Shown: positions 15,949 to 23,986 of the stretch, piece by piece
How the letters are laid out: each line of letters starts with the position of its first letter
How positions within the stretch are numbered: position 1 is the first letter of the stretch
DNA from: Methanomicrobiales archaeon HGW-Methanomicrobiales-2
GTDB taxonomy: Archaea > Halobacteriota > Methanomicrobia > Methanomicrobiales > Methanoculleaceae
Direction of reading: 5' to 3'
Length of the DNA: 45,024 bases
Assembly: GCA_002839645.1 (NCBI GenBank)
Contig: PGYL01000015.1
Coordinates: forward strand, 1-45,024
The notes under the pieces: generated by a model
What the model was told of the DNA's origin: nothing
Database searches by the model: none
The model's input: only the letters and a program-made list of their open reading frames with translations
Made by a program: the position numbers and the translations under genes

Positions 15949-16133
15949 GCAGGTGAGAGATCCCCTTCCGGTCATACTCCGGGGATAATTGTCGGCGGCA
16001 TTTCGGACCTCGCAGGGGGGAACTGTTCCACCAAACCGTCCCGCCTCCTCGAATGCAGGGCGTCCGGCACAGTCGGTTATGTCTATTCTCCCGGGCATCG
16101 GCACCCTGCGGCGTATACCCGTGAGATGGTATC

Positions 16134-18887
16134 ATGGAACCCCTCCCCTCCCCCGACGAGTCCCGGACGACGGCATGGCACGCCCTTCCGGCGGGCGACG
16201 TAGCCGAACGGCTTACATCCCCACCGGAGGGCCTCTCCAGCACCGAGGTCGCCCGGCGGAGGGAGGTCTTCGGGGAGAACGCCCTCCCGGCGAAGCAGCC
16301 TCCGACGGTTTTTGAGGTCTTCCTCCGTCAGTTCACGAGTCCGCTCATCTACGTGCTCCTTGCGGCCGGGATCATCTCCCTCCTCTTCGCCGACGTCACC
16401 GACGCGGCCTTCATCTTCGCTGTCATCCTGCTCAATGCCATCATCGGGACATTCCAGGAGGTGAAGGCGGAGAAGAGTGCGACGGCCCTCCAGCAGATGC
16501 TCAAGATCCGTGCACGGGTGAGGCGGGACGGGCGGGAGGCGACCGTCCCGGCAGAAGACCTGGTCCCCGGCGACCGCGTCGTCCTGGAGTCGGGTGACCG
16601 CGTCCCCGCCGATATCCGCATCCTCACGGCGCGGTCGCTCACTGTCGACGAATCGCTCCTGACCGGCGAGTCCCACGCGGTCGGGAAAAGCCCTGATCCC
16701 GTGGGCGCACCCCTCCCCCTGGGCGACCGCCTGAACATGCTCTACGCCGGCAGCACCGTCATGACCGGCCGGAGCATGGGGGTCGTGGTCGCGACCGGCC
16801 AGCATACCGAGATCGGGCAGATCGCCGAGACCGTCACGGCGTCGGAGGCGGGCAAGCCCCCGCTTGTCCTCCGTATGGAGGATTTCTCTAAAAAGATCAG
16901 CATCGCCGTCCTTGCCGCCACCGGACTGCTTGCGATCATCGTCCTCGGGCAGGGGATGCCCCCGATCGAGGTCTTCTTCCTTGCCGTCGCCCTCGCCGTC
17001 TCGGCGATTCCCGAGGGCCTGCCGGTCGCCCTGACCGTCGTGCTCTCGATCGCGACGTCAAGGATGGCCGGGCGGAACGTCATCGTCCGGTTCCTTGCGG
17101 CCGTGGAGAGTCTCGGGAGCTGCACGCTGATCGCGAGCGACAAGACCGGGACCCTCACCGTAAACCAGCAGACCGCCCGGGTCGTCAGTCTGCCGACCGG
17201 CGAGTCGTTCTCCGTCACGGGAGCCGGATACGCGGGTGAGGGAGAGGTTTTCGACGAGAGCGGCGCCCCGGTAGCCGGCTCTGCCCGTAAACGCCTGGAG
17301 CGCCTGGCCCGGGCTGCAACCATCACCAACGAGGCCGCCCTGGAGCGGACCGGTGAGGACGACTGGGCACACCAGGGCGACGCGATCGACGTGGCGTTCC
17401 TCGCGCTCACCTACAAGCTGGGGCTTGACCCCGCCGGTATCCGCGAGAGTGCGCCTGCCGTCGCCGATATCCCCTTCGAGTCCGAGCGGCGGTATGCTGC
17501 CGTCTGGTACCGGGAGGACGGGGAGATCCAGGTGGCAGTCAAGGGGGCCGTCGAGACGGTCCTCCCGTTCTGCCGGACCATGGCCGGGGGAGAGGAGGGT
17601 GTCGCCATCGACCCGGACCACGTGCAGGAGGAACTCGACGGCCTCACCTCCCGGGGATACCGGGTGCTTGCCGTGGCTCACGGTCGCGCAGAGGAACCGG
17701 TCTCTGCGGAGAACCCCGAACTCCCCCCCCTCGAACTCCTCGGCCTGGTCGGGTTCATGGACCCGATCCGGCCCGATGTCCCCGACGCCGTGCGGCGGTG
17801 CCGCAACGCCGGGGTCGACGTGGTGATGGTGACGGGAGATCACCCCGCAACGGCTCTTGCCATCGCCCGGGAGCTTGATATCACGGACTCTCCCGAAGAG
17901 GTGATTACCGGTGCGGAACTGGGAGACGACGATATTGCGACGTTCTCCGAGTTCGTCGACCGGGTGCAGGGGGCCCGGGTCTTTGCCCGGGTGACCCCGT
18001 TGCAGAAACTCCGGATCGTCGAGGCCTACCGGGAGAGCGGGGCCTTCGTTGCGGTCACCGGGGACGGGGTCAACGACGCGCCGGCGCTCCGGAGCGCGAA
18101 TATCGGGGTTGCCATGGGCTCCGGGACCGACGTCGCCAAGGATACGGCGTCGCTGATCGTCACCGACGACGACTTCGCCTCGATCGTCGCCGGGATCGAG
18201 GAGGGCCGGTACGCCTACGACAACGTCCGCAAAGTCGTCTACCTCCTGATATCAACCGGGTTTGCCGAGGTGCTCCTCTTCATGCTCGCCCTCATCATAG
18301 GCCTGCCGTTGCCCCTCCTCGCGGTCCAGCTCCTCTGGCTGAACCTGGTGACGAACGGTATCCAGGACGTGGCGCTGGCGTTCGAGCGAGGCGAGCCCGG
18401 CGTCATGAACCGGCCGCCGCGAAGGCCGGAAGAGGGGTTCTTCAACCGGCTGATGATCGAGCAGGTGCTCCTCTCCGGGATGGTCATCGCGCTGGTGGCG
18501 GTCGGAACCTGGTACTGGCTCCTTTCAAACGGGTGGGACGAGTTCGCGGCCCGGAACCTGATCGTCCTGCTGATGGTGCTCTTCGAGAACTTCCATGTCT
18601 TCAACTGCCGGTCGGAGTACCGCTCGGCTTTCCGTGTCCCGATAAGCAGCAACTACTTCCTGATCGTCGGCGTCATCGCCGCGCAGGGCATCCATATCCT
18701 CGCGCTTTATATTCCCGTTATCCGGGATATCCTCCAGCTGCAGCCCGTTTCCCTGGTCGAATGGTTCTTGCTGCTCGTCCTCGCCTCATCGGTCGTGGTC
18801 GTGATGGAGATCTTCAAGGCGGTGAGGAAACACCGTCCTCCCGGTCACCAGACCGGGTACGGGGTCGGGTTGGTCTCCCACCGGTAG
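16134..18887 (+). CDS. P2-type cation-transporting ATPase
   Basis: This 917-residue membrane pump has the full P2 layout: an N-terminal cation ATPase domain, M1-M2, the actuator with LTGES, M4 with SAIPEGLPVALT, the phosphorylation site Asp336 in SDKTGTLTVNQ, a nucleotide domain, MVTGDHPATA, TGDGVNDAPALRSANIGVAMG, and six C-terminal membrane segments. M4 (PEGLP) fits Ca2+ pumps. In M6, however, the usual cation-liganding Asp of NLVTD is Asn (WLNLVTNGIQDVALAF), as in a poorly characterised prokaryotic P2 subgroup, so Ca2+ is possible but not assured. Its last 43 bases overlap the end of the convergent beta-propeller gene. Confidence 0.9.
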   Translation: MEPLPSPDESRTTAWHALPAGDVAERLTSPPEGLSSTEVARRREVFGENALPAKQPPTVFEVFLRQFTSPLIYVLLAAGIISLLFADVTDAAFIFAVILLNAIIGTFQEVKAEKSATALQQMLKIRARVRRDGREATVPAEDLVPGDRVVLESGDRVPADIRILTARSLTVDESLLTGESHAVGKSPDPVGAPLPLGDRLNMLYAGSTVMTGRSMGVVVATGQHTEIGQIAETVTASEAGKPPLVLRMEDFSKKISIAVLAATGLLAIIVLGQGMPPIEVFFLAVALAVSAIPEGLPVALTVVLSIATSRMAGRNVIVRFLAAVESLGSCTLIASDKTGTLTVNQQTARVVSLPTGESFSVTGAGYAGEGEVFDESGAPVAGSARKRLERLARAATITNEAALERTGEDDWAHQGDAIDVAFLALTYKLGLDPAGIRESAPAVADIPFESERRYAAVWYREDGEIQVAVKGAVETVLPFCRTMAGGEEGVAIDPDHVQEELDGLTSRGYRVLAVAHGRAEEPVSAENPELPPLELLGLVGFMDPIRPDVPDAVRRCRNAGVDVVMVTGDHPATALAIARELDITDSPEEVITGAELGDDDIATFSEFVDRVQGARVFARVTPLQKLRIVEAYRESGAFVAVTGDGVNDAPALRSANIGVAMGSGTDVAKDTASLIVTDDDFASIVAGIEEGRYAYDNVRKVVYLLISTGFAEVLLFMLALIIGLPLPLLAVQLLWLNLVTNGIQDVALAFERGEPGVMNRPPRRPEEGFFNRLMIEQVLLSGMVIALVAVGTWYWLLSNGWDEFAARNLIVLLMVLFENFHVFNCRSEYRSAFRVPISSNYFLIVGVIAAQGIHILALYIPVIRDILQLQPVSLVEWFLLLVLASSVVVVMEIFKAVRKHRPPGHQTGYGVGLVSHR

Positions 18888-20761
18888 GGGAGGAGGACCT
18901 CGTTGATCCGGCTGCCGTCGGCAAGACCGGTCATGACGACGCTCCGCTTTGAGACGGTGTAGAGGGCGTCGTCCATGAAGAGCGACCGCCGCACCGCGTC
19001 AGGCGAGTTCCAGGCGTAGGAGGACTCTCCCTCGGCATGGGCGACCATGCCCTTCAGGGTGAACCCCTCCTCCGGGCTCACCGAGTAGACATAGGCACCC
19101 TGCCAGGTCGTGGTGCTGTAGGAGCCGGAGTAACTTGACGACGGGTTCTCCACCCGCTTTATCTCGCTCACCGGGAGGACGAGGAGGCCTTTTTCGGCTG
19201 CGAAGAGGAAGGCCTTGTGGTCGCGGAGGGCTTCCGAATCGGTCCCGGCCTCCCCGATCACGACACTGTCGACCTGGACAGGGTTGTTTACGTCCGAGAC
19301 GTCGAAGAGAGCGATCTTGAGCCCTTCCACCGAGACACCGCCCCAATCGTTCTCGCTGGTCTCTTTCCCGACACCGATGATATGGTCGGCGTCATAGGGG
19401 TGAAGGTAGTCGGAGTAGCCCGGGATCTTCAGTTTTCCGAGGATGCCCGGGTGTTTCGGGTCCGAGAGGTCGATGACGAAGAGGGGGTCGACCCGCTTGA
19501 ACGTCACCAGGTACAGCCGGTCCAAAACGAACCGGGCGGCGTATATCCGCTCGTCCGGCGCGATATGTTCGAGCGTCCCGATGGTCTTCATCGCCGGGTC
19601 GAGGACGTAGACGTTGTTGTACTGGAGAGACCCCTCGCGGGTCCAGGTCTCGACGGTCGTCGCCACCCGGAGGTTGCCCTCATACTCGTCGAGCGAGAAC
19701 TGGTTTAAGAGATCTCCGGGAACCTCTCCCATGGCCTTATAGTCGATCCTTCCCTGCTCGATCGCGAACCGGTGGATGATTGTCCGGTCCCGGGTGCCGG
19801 CGCTGTCTGTTGATGGCCCGGAGAAATACGCAGGTCCTGTGTTTTGGTAGCCGATATACAGGTTCTCCTGTGATGCGAAGAGGGTGGTGTCGTAGCCGAG
19901 GAGAAACGTCTCGGCGTCGGGGGCGCCTGTGTCGTTCCGGACGGAAAACGTGCTTGCGGTGTAGAAGATGTAGTTCTGCATGGGGGTCTGCGGGTAATAG
20001 ATGTCGGGCCGGAGAGGCGGGGCCTCGCCCACCTTCACCTCGGGGAGGACGATGTCATCCCGGACCCAGACAGGAGACTCCCGTGTGAGGGTGTAGATGT
20101 AATCCCCGATCATCCGGGCGTCGTAGTAATTGCCGGTGAAGGTCAGGGTCCGGACCAGCTCCGGATCTCTCCGGTCGCCGAGATCGTAGACGTAAGCGCG
20201 GGTAATCGTCCGCCAGACCGGGACCGGCGTTACGCTCCCCTCGGGGGTGGTCATCTGCTCCTCTGTTGCGGTCGCAAAGACTACGAGGCGGTCACCCGCG
20301 AGGAAGAGCGCTGTCGGCGACCCGTCGATCCGGGTCTCGGAGACAATTTTTGCGTCCTTCGCCGGGAACGCTTCTAAGATCGCGAGGGTTTCCCCTGAGA
20401 TGACGTAGATGTGCTTCCCGTCGTTCTTCACGAAGTCGGCCTCGTCCACGCCCTCGACCTGCACATTCGTGGTGGAGTAATCGCGGGCGGAGGATGTCGG
20501 GGCGGCCGTCGATGCCGGCGCCGGTGCGTTGGCGACGGTCTCCTGTTCGACACCATTCGGGAACCAGGTGTAGCCGCCATTGTTCACCCCTCCCTGTGCG
20601 TGCTCCTTTAAGAACGCCCTGATCTCCTCTTTCGACGCGAATTTCTGTAAGTCCCCGTAGGTCCCTGCCCCGGCGTCCTCCGACGCGAGGGCGGTCCCGA
20701 TGATCGCGGCGATCACGAGAGACCCGAGAGCGGCAACCATCACCAGTTTCCAGTTCCCCAT
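18845..20761 (-). CDS. Secreted/membrane-anchored beta-propeller protein
   Basis: This encodes 638 residues. Residues 1-27 form a signal peptide or anchor (LVMVAALGSLVIAAIIGTALA). A low-complexity linker rich in Ala/Pro/Thr (NAPAPASTAAPTSS) precedes the domain start TNVQVEGVDEADFVKNDGKH, which is characteristic of archaeal and bacterial secreted beta-propeller proteins distantly related to WD40. Multiple blades follow to the C terminus. It acts outside the membrane; its function is unknown. Convergent with the P-type ATPase, with 43 bases of overlap, and 90 bases downstream of the exchanger gene on the same strand. Confidence 0.88.
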   Translation of the reverse strand: MGNWKLVMVAALGSLVIAAIIGTALASEDAGAGTYGDLQKFASKEEIRAFLKEHAQGGVNNGGYTWFPNGVEQETVANAPAPASTAAPTSSARDYSTTNVQVEGVDEADFVKNDGKHIYVISGETLAILEAFPAKDAKIVSETRIDGSPTALFLAGDRLVVFATATEEQMTTPEGSVTPVPVWRTITRAYVYDLGDRRDPELVRTLTFTGNYYDARMIGDYIYTLTRESPVWVRDDIVLPEVKVGEAPPLRPDIYYPQTPMQNYIFYTASTFSVRNDTGAPDAETFLLGYDTTLFASQENLYIGYQNTGPAYFSGPSTDSAGTRDRTIIHRFAIEQGRIDYKAMGEVPGDLLNQFSLDEYEGNLRVATTVETWTREGSLQYNNVYVLDPAMKTIGTLEHIAPDERIYAARFVLDRLYLVTFKRVDPLFVIDLSDPKHPGILGKLKIPGYSDYLHPYDADHIIGVGKETSENDWGGVSVEGLKIALFDVSDVNNPVQVDSVVIGEAGTDSEALRDHKAFLFAAEKGLLVLPVSEIKRVENPSSSYSGSYSTTTWQGAYVYSVSPEEGFTLKGMVAHAEGESSYAWNSPDAVRRSLFMDDALYTVSKRSVVMTGLADGSRINEVLLPYRWETNPTPYPVW

Positions 20762-20851
20762 GCCTGTTCACCTTCCGGTAGAGGGAGATGCACGCGCCGA
20801 TGCATCATCTTTGTGTAACCTACGAATATTTTCGAAGTCTTCCGGACCCCA

Positions 20852-21784
20852 TCACACCGGCACCGCCCCGAAGATCCAGGCCATGTAAGCGGCGTAGCCG
20901 ACGAGCAGGATGACCGACCAGCCCCGGACGACGGATGGGCGGGCAAAGAGCAGGGGGAGAATTGCGACCGAGAAGAGGACGACGACGATAATGTCGGTCC
21001 ATGACCCGATGTCGGCCGGGGCGAGGAGGAGGCTTATCCCGAGGACCAGGAGGATATTGAAGATGTTGCTCCCGAGGATGTTGCCGATCGAGATGGCGCC
21101 TTCGTTTCTGACAGCGGCCACCAGGGACGTCGCGAGCTCCGGGAGCGACGTTCCGACGGCGACAACCGAGACGCCGATGACAAAGGCGGGAATCCCGAAG
21201 ATCTCCGCGAGCGTGACGGCACCGTTGACGACCAGCTGGGCTCCGACAACGACGGCGACGAGTCCGAGGCCGATGTAGAGAGCGTCGGCCCATCCGTGGG
21301 ACTCGATCTCAACCCCTTCTTCTTCGCGGCGTTCCCGCAGGAGCATGAAGAGGATGGCCACGAAGAGGATGAGGAGCACCCCCCCCGTGAGGGCGTCGAG
21401 CGTGCCTCTCACGGCGAGCAGGGCGAATGCCGCCGTCGCAACGAGCATCAACGCAGCATGCCGGACGAGCGCGGAGCGGGATGTCCCGGACGCGGAGACC
21501 ATATCAGGCCGTATGAAGGTGCAGAGGGCAAGGACGAGGGCGATGTTTGCAATGTTGCTTCCGAAGACATTTCCGAGCGCAATACCCGAGTTGCCCGTGG
21601 CTGCAGCGTTCGTGCTGACGACGAGTTCGGGTAGCGAGGTGCCGAACGCGATGATCGTGGACCCGATCAGGGCCGGAGAGATGCTGTGGCGGAGGGCGAG
21701 CCCGCTTCCCCCGCCTACGAAGAGATCGGCTCCCTTCACGAGGAGGGCTATGCCGACGATGAATATGATGAAGGTTACGATCAC
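20852..21784 (-). CDS. Ca2+/Na+ (CaCA family) exchanger
   Basis: This 310-residue membrane protein of the YrbG/CaCA type contains two inverted alpha repeats, each with the ion-binding signatures. Repeat 1 is IAFGTSLPELVVS and ALGNVFGSNIANI. Repeat 2 is VAVGTSLPELATS and SIGNILGSNIFNI. About ten hydrophobic segments are visible, with a charged loop (LRERREEEGVEIES) between the halves. Such exchangers export Ca2+ using the Na+ or H+ gradient. It lies upstream of the beta-propeller gene in the same direction and close to a P2-type pump, which suggests a local cation-homeostasis cluster. Confidence 0.93.
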   Translation of the reverse strand: MIVTFIIFIVGIALLVKGADLFVGGGSGLALRHSISPALIGSTIIAFGTSLPELVVSTNAAATGNSGIALGNVFGSNIANIALVLALCTFIRPDMVSASGTSRSALVRHAALMLVATAAFALLAVRGTLDALTGGVLLILFVAILFMLLRERREEEGVEIESHGWADALYIGLGLVAVVVGAQLVVNGAVTLAEIFGIPAFVIGVSVVAVGTSLPELATSLVAAVRNEGAISIGNILGSNIFNILLVLGISLLLAPADIGSWTDIIVVVLFSVAILPLLFARPSVVRGWSVILLVGYAAYMAWIFGAVPV

Positions 21785-21890
21785 GGAAATACCTCGAAAG
21801 TGGTGGTATTAGTTGGATGAGGTCCGGTAATACGTTTCCGGAATCCGGCCCGGACGACCGCCTGCAGCGAAAGAATTCGCGGCGAGAAAA

Positions 21891-21899
21891 GATTATTTA
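21891..21899 (+). promoter_or_regulatory. TATA box for the SagB-type gene
   Basis: GATTATTTA lies 24-32 bases before the ATG at 21923, the spacing of a leaderless archaeal transcript. Confidence 0.6.
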
Positions 21900-21922
21900 C
21901 CTTCTGCATTCACCGGGCTGCC

Positions 21923-22681
21923 ATGTCGAACCCGGGTGCCAGGTCCCTGCGCGGGGCAGGAAAGGAGTTTATGCTGAGGACAGAGTACGGGAGCCAGCCA
22001 CCGTCGGATCAGATGCTGGGCCACCCGCCACCGCCCCTCGAGGTCCCGTACACGAAAGCGAAGACGGTCGTTCCGCTGCCCGCGCCCGGAAGCATCATCC
22101 TTCCTGCTGTCGATCTGGTGGATGCGATCGAAGGGCGGACAAGCATCAGAAATTACACCCCTGAGCCGCTTACGCTCCCGGAAGTTGCGTTCCTCCTCTG
22201 GTGCACCCAGGGGGTCAGGCATGTCGACAGGATCTTCACCCTCCGCACGGTCCCTTCCGCGGGCGCACGGCACGCGTTCGAGACCTACCTGCTGATCAAC
22301 CGGGTCGAAGACGTCCCCCCGGGACTTTACCGCTATCTGGCGCTGGAGCACCGCCTTGCCGAAGAGTCGCGCGATCCCGGCATCGTGCGGCAGGTAGCGG
22401 CGGGGTGCCTGGACCAGCAGCATATCCTCAAGAGCGCCGTCCCCTTCCTCTGGACCGCCGTTCCGGACCGGATGACGTGGCGCTACGGTGAGCGCGGCTA
22501 CCGCTACCTGCACCTGGACGCCGGCCACGTCTGCCAGAACCTCTACCTGGCGGCTTTAAGCGTGGGATGCGGGGTCTGTGCGATCGCCGCCTTTGACGAC
22601 GCAGCGATGAACCGGCTTCTCGGCATCGACGGTGAAGGGCAGTTCCTGATCTACGTTGCGACGGTGGGAAAAAAGTCATGA
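21923..22681 (+). CDS. SagB/ThcOx-type nitroreductase-fold dehydrogenase
   Basis: This encodes 252 residues of the FMN-dependent nitroreductase fold, SagB/ThcOx branch. Family marks are DQMLGHPPPPLEVPY near residue 35, DLVDAIEGRTSIRNYTPEPLT (FMN-binding Arg-Ser region), LLWCTQGVR, RTVPSAGARHAFETYLL, LHLDAGHVCQNLYLAAL and the C-terminal FLIYVATVGKK. Bacterial SagB oxidises azolines in peptide toxins, but stand-alone archaeal members have no cyclodehydratase partner and none is seen here. The start at 21923 suits the leaderless promoter. A YkgJ-type gene follows 79 bases later and may be co-transcribed. Confidence 0.9.
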   Translation: MSNPGARSLRGAGKEFMLRTEYGSQPPSDQMLGHPPPPLEVPYTKAKTVVPLPAPGSIILPAVDLVDAIEGRTSIRNYTPEPLTLPEVAFLLWCTQGVRHVDRIFTLRTVPSAGARHAFETYLLINRVEDVPPGLYRYLALEHRLAEESRDPGIVRQVAAGCLDQQHILKSAVPFLWTAVPDRMTWRYGERGYRYLHLDAGHVCQNLYLAALSVGCGVCAIAAFDDAAMNRLLGIDGEGQFLIYVATVGKKS

Positions 22682-22760
22682 TACGGCGGATGCCGATGGG
22701 CATATCCCCCTCACCGTCCAACATTGAGGGTACCGATGCCGGCGCATCCTGCCGGACATA

Positions 22761-23480
22761 ATGACGGAGGCCCCCACTACGCTCTCATTTGACGAACAGA
22801 TTGAAGCCCTCGAGCAGGAACTAAAAGACCTTCTCCAGTTTCCGGAAGACGAGTTCATAGACGTCATCCGGGACGTGGGGTTCTCCTGCGACTGCTGCGG
22901 CCGGTGCTGCACCCGGGAGTTCAACGGTCATGTCTTCCTGCTGGAGGAGGACACCGACCGTGTCCGCTCATTTCGGCCGGACGCCATAATTCCAGCGCCC
23001 GATTTTGATGCCTGCGATCAGCAGGGGAGGTTCTACGTATCGGGGTATGCCCTCCGGACGGGACCGGAAGGGACCTGCATCTTCCTCGAGAACGGCAGGT
23101 GCAGCATCTACGACCGGCGATTCTCCATCTGCCGGGTCTACCCCTACATGCTCCACCGGGAGGCTGACGAGACAGGCGCCATCGGCTGGCGGCAGATCGG
23201 CGGCTTGAACAAGCACGGCTGCTACAACACTCCGATAGACGACGCCGAATGCGCCCGGATCGCCCGGGAGACCCGTGCATACGAGGCGGCGTTCCTCGAC
23301 CAGGAGATCCGGTTCCGTCAAGCTCTCCGGGACCTCTTCGCCCGGGAAGGACTCCGCTACGTCCGGCGGACCTACGACCTCCGGATGCGGGACTTCGGGA
23401 AAGGCGCGGAGGTCGAGGTCAGGGTCTTTCACCGTGGACAGTTTGAGCCGCAGCGGGTCACCCGCGCGATCTACGAGTGA
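22761..23480 (+). CDS. YkgJ-family cysteine-cluster protein
   Basis: This encodes 239 residues with the conserved Cys pattern of the YkgJ (CxCxxCC) family: FSCDCCGRCCTREFNGHVF near residue 42, then TCIFLENGRCSIYDRRFSICRVYPYML, and a later GCYN. The pattern implies a zinc or Fe-S site; the biochemical role is unknown. An N-terminal acidic helix (LSFDEQIEALEQELKDLL) precedes it. No ribosome binding site is obvious before the ATG. The neighbouring truncated permease begins right after its stop codon, so a recombination event probably occurred at this 3' boundary. Confidence 0.88.
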   Translation: MTEAPTTLSFDEQIEALEQELKDLLQFPEDEFIDVIRDVGFSCDCCGRCCTREFNGHVFLLEEDTDRVRSFRPDAIIPAPDFDACDQQGRFYVSGYALRTGPEGTCIFLENGRCSIYDRRFSICRVYPYMLHREADETGAIGWRQIGGLNKHGCYNTPIDDAECARIARETRAYEAAFLDQEIRFRQALRDLFAREGLRYVRRTYDLRMRDFGKGAEVEVRVFHRGQFEPQRVTRAIYE

Positions 23481-23511
23481 TTTACCCGGGTTCCAGGGCA
23501 TCTCCGCCTTA

Positions 23512-23895
23512 ATTTCGGTCCCCCGCACCTCCCCCTCAATCGCGGTAAGCCTTCTATCGGGGGTGGTCGCCGGGTCCCCGACGCTTCTCATCCTCGTCGC
23601 CGTTGCGGTCCTCGCGACCGTCTTCTCGCTTGTCATGTCAAACATCGCTGCGACGGTCCTTCTGGTCCCGCTCGTGCTCGTGATGGCAGGCGCGTTCGGG
23701 CTCGACCCACGCGGGCTCGCCCTCCTCGTCGGGATATGCACCTCGAACTCCTTCCTCCTTCCGACCCACCCGGTGAACGCCCTCCTGATGGGTCCCGGGA
23801 ACAATCGGACCCGGGACTATGTCGTCGCAGGGAGCGTCATGACTGTCGTCTTCATCGTGATTGCGGTCGGCATCGTCCCTCTCCTCTACTTCTGA
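23512..23895 (+). pseudogene. 5'-truncated SLC13/DASS-type anion permease remnant
   Basis: The frame ending at the TGA 23893-23895 encodes the C-terminal part of an SLC13/citrate-type permease: VFSLVMSNIAATVLLVPLVL, a hydrophobic segment, then TSNSFLLPTHPVNALLMGPG and a final membrane helix ending LLYF. Full-length members have over 400 residues. Here there is no room, because the YkgJ gene ends at 23480 and the similarity starts soon after. The only in-frame candidate start (GTG at 23563) has no ribosome binding site. I interpret it as a remnant of a deleted transporter. The left boundary is approximate. Confidence 0.75.
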
Positions 23896-23952
23896 CCTCA
23901 CGGCTCTCCAGCAGAGCGACCGGTGTGCCGCTGCCTGACAGTCCGGGTAAAC

Positions 23953-23960
23953 CTTTATAC
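23953..23960 (+). promoter_or_regulatory. TATA box for the flavoprotein disulfide reductase-like gene
   Basis: CTTTATAC lies 27-34 bases before the ATG at 23987, so the transcript is expected to have almost no leader. Confidence 0.6.
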
Positions 23961-23986
23961 TGCTCTATGGCGACCGGAGCCTCATT

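Noticed and set aside
23563-23895. An intact short permease gene starting at GTG 23563
   Set aside because: It would lack most of the transport domain and has no ribosome binding site, so a truncated remnant is more likely.
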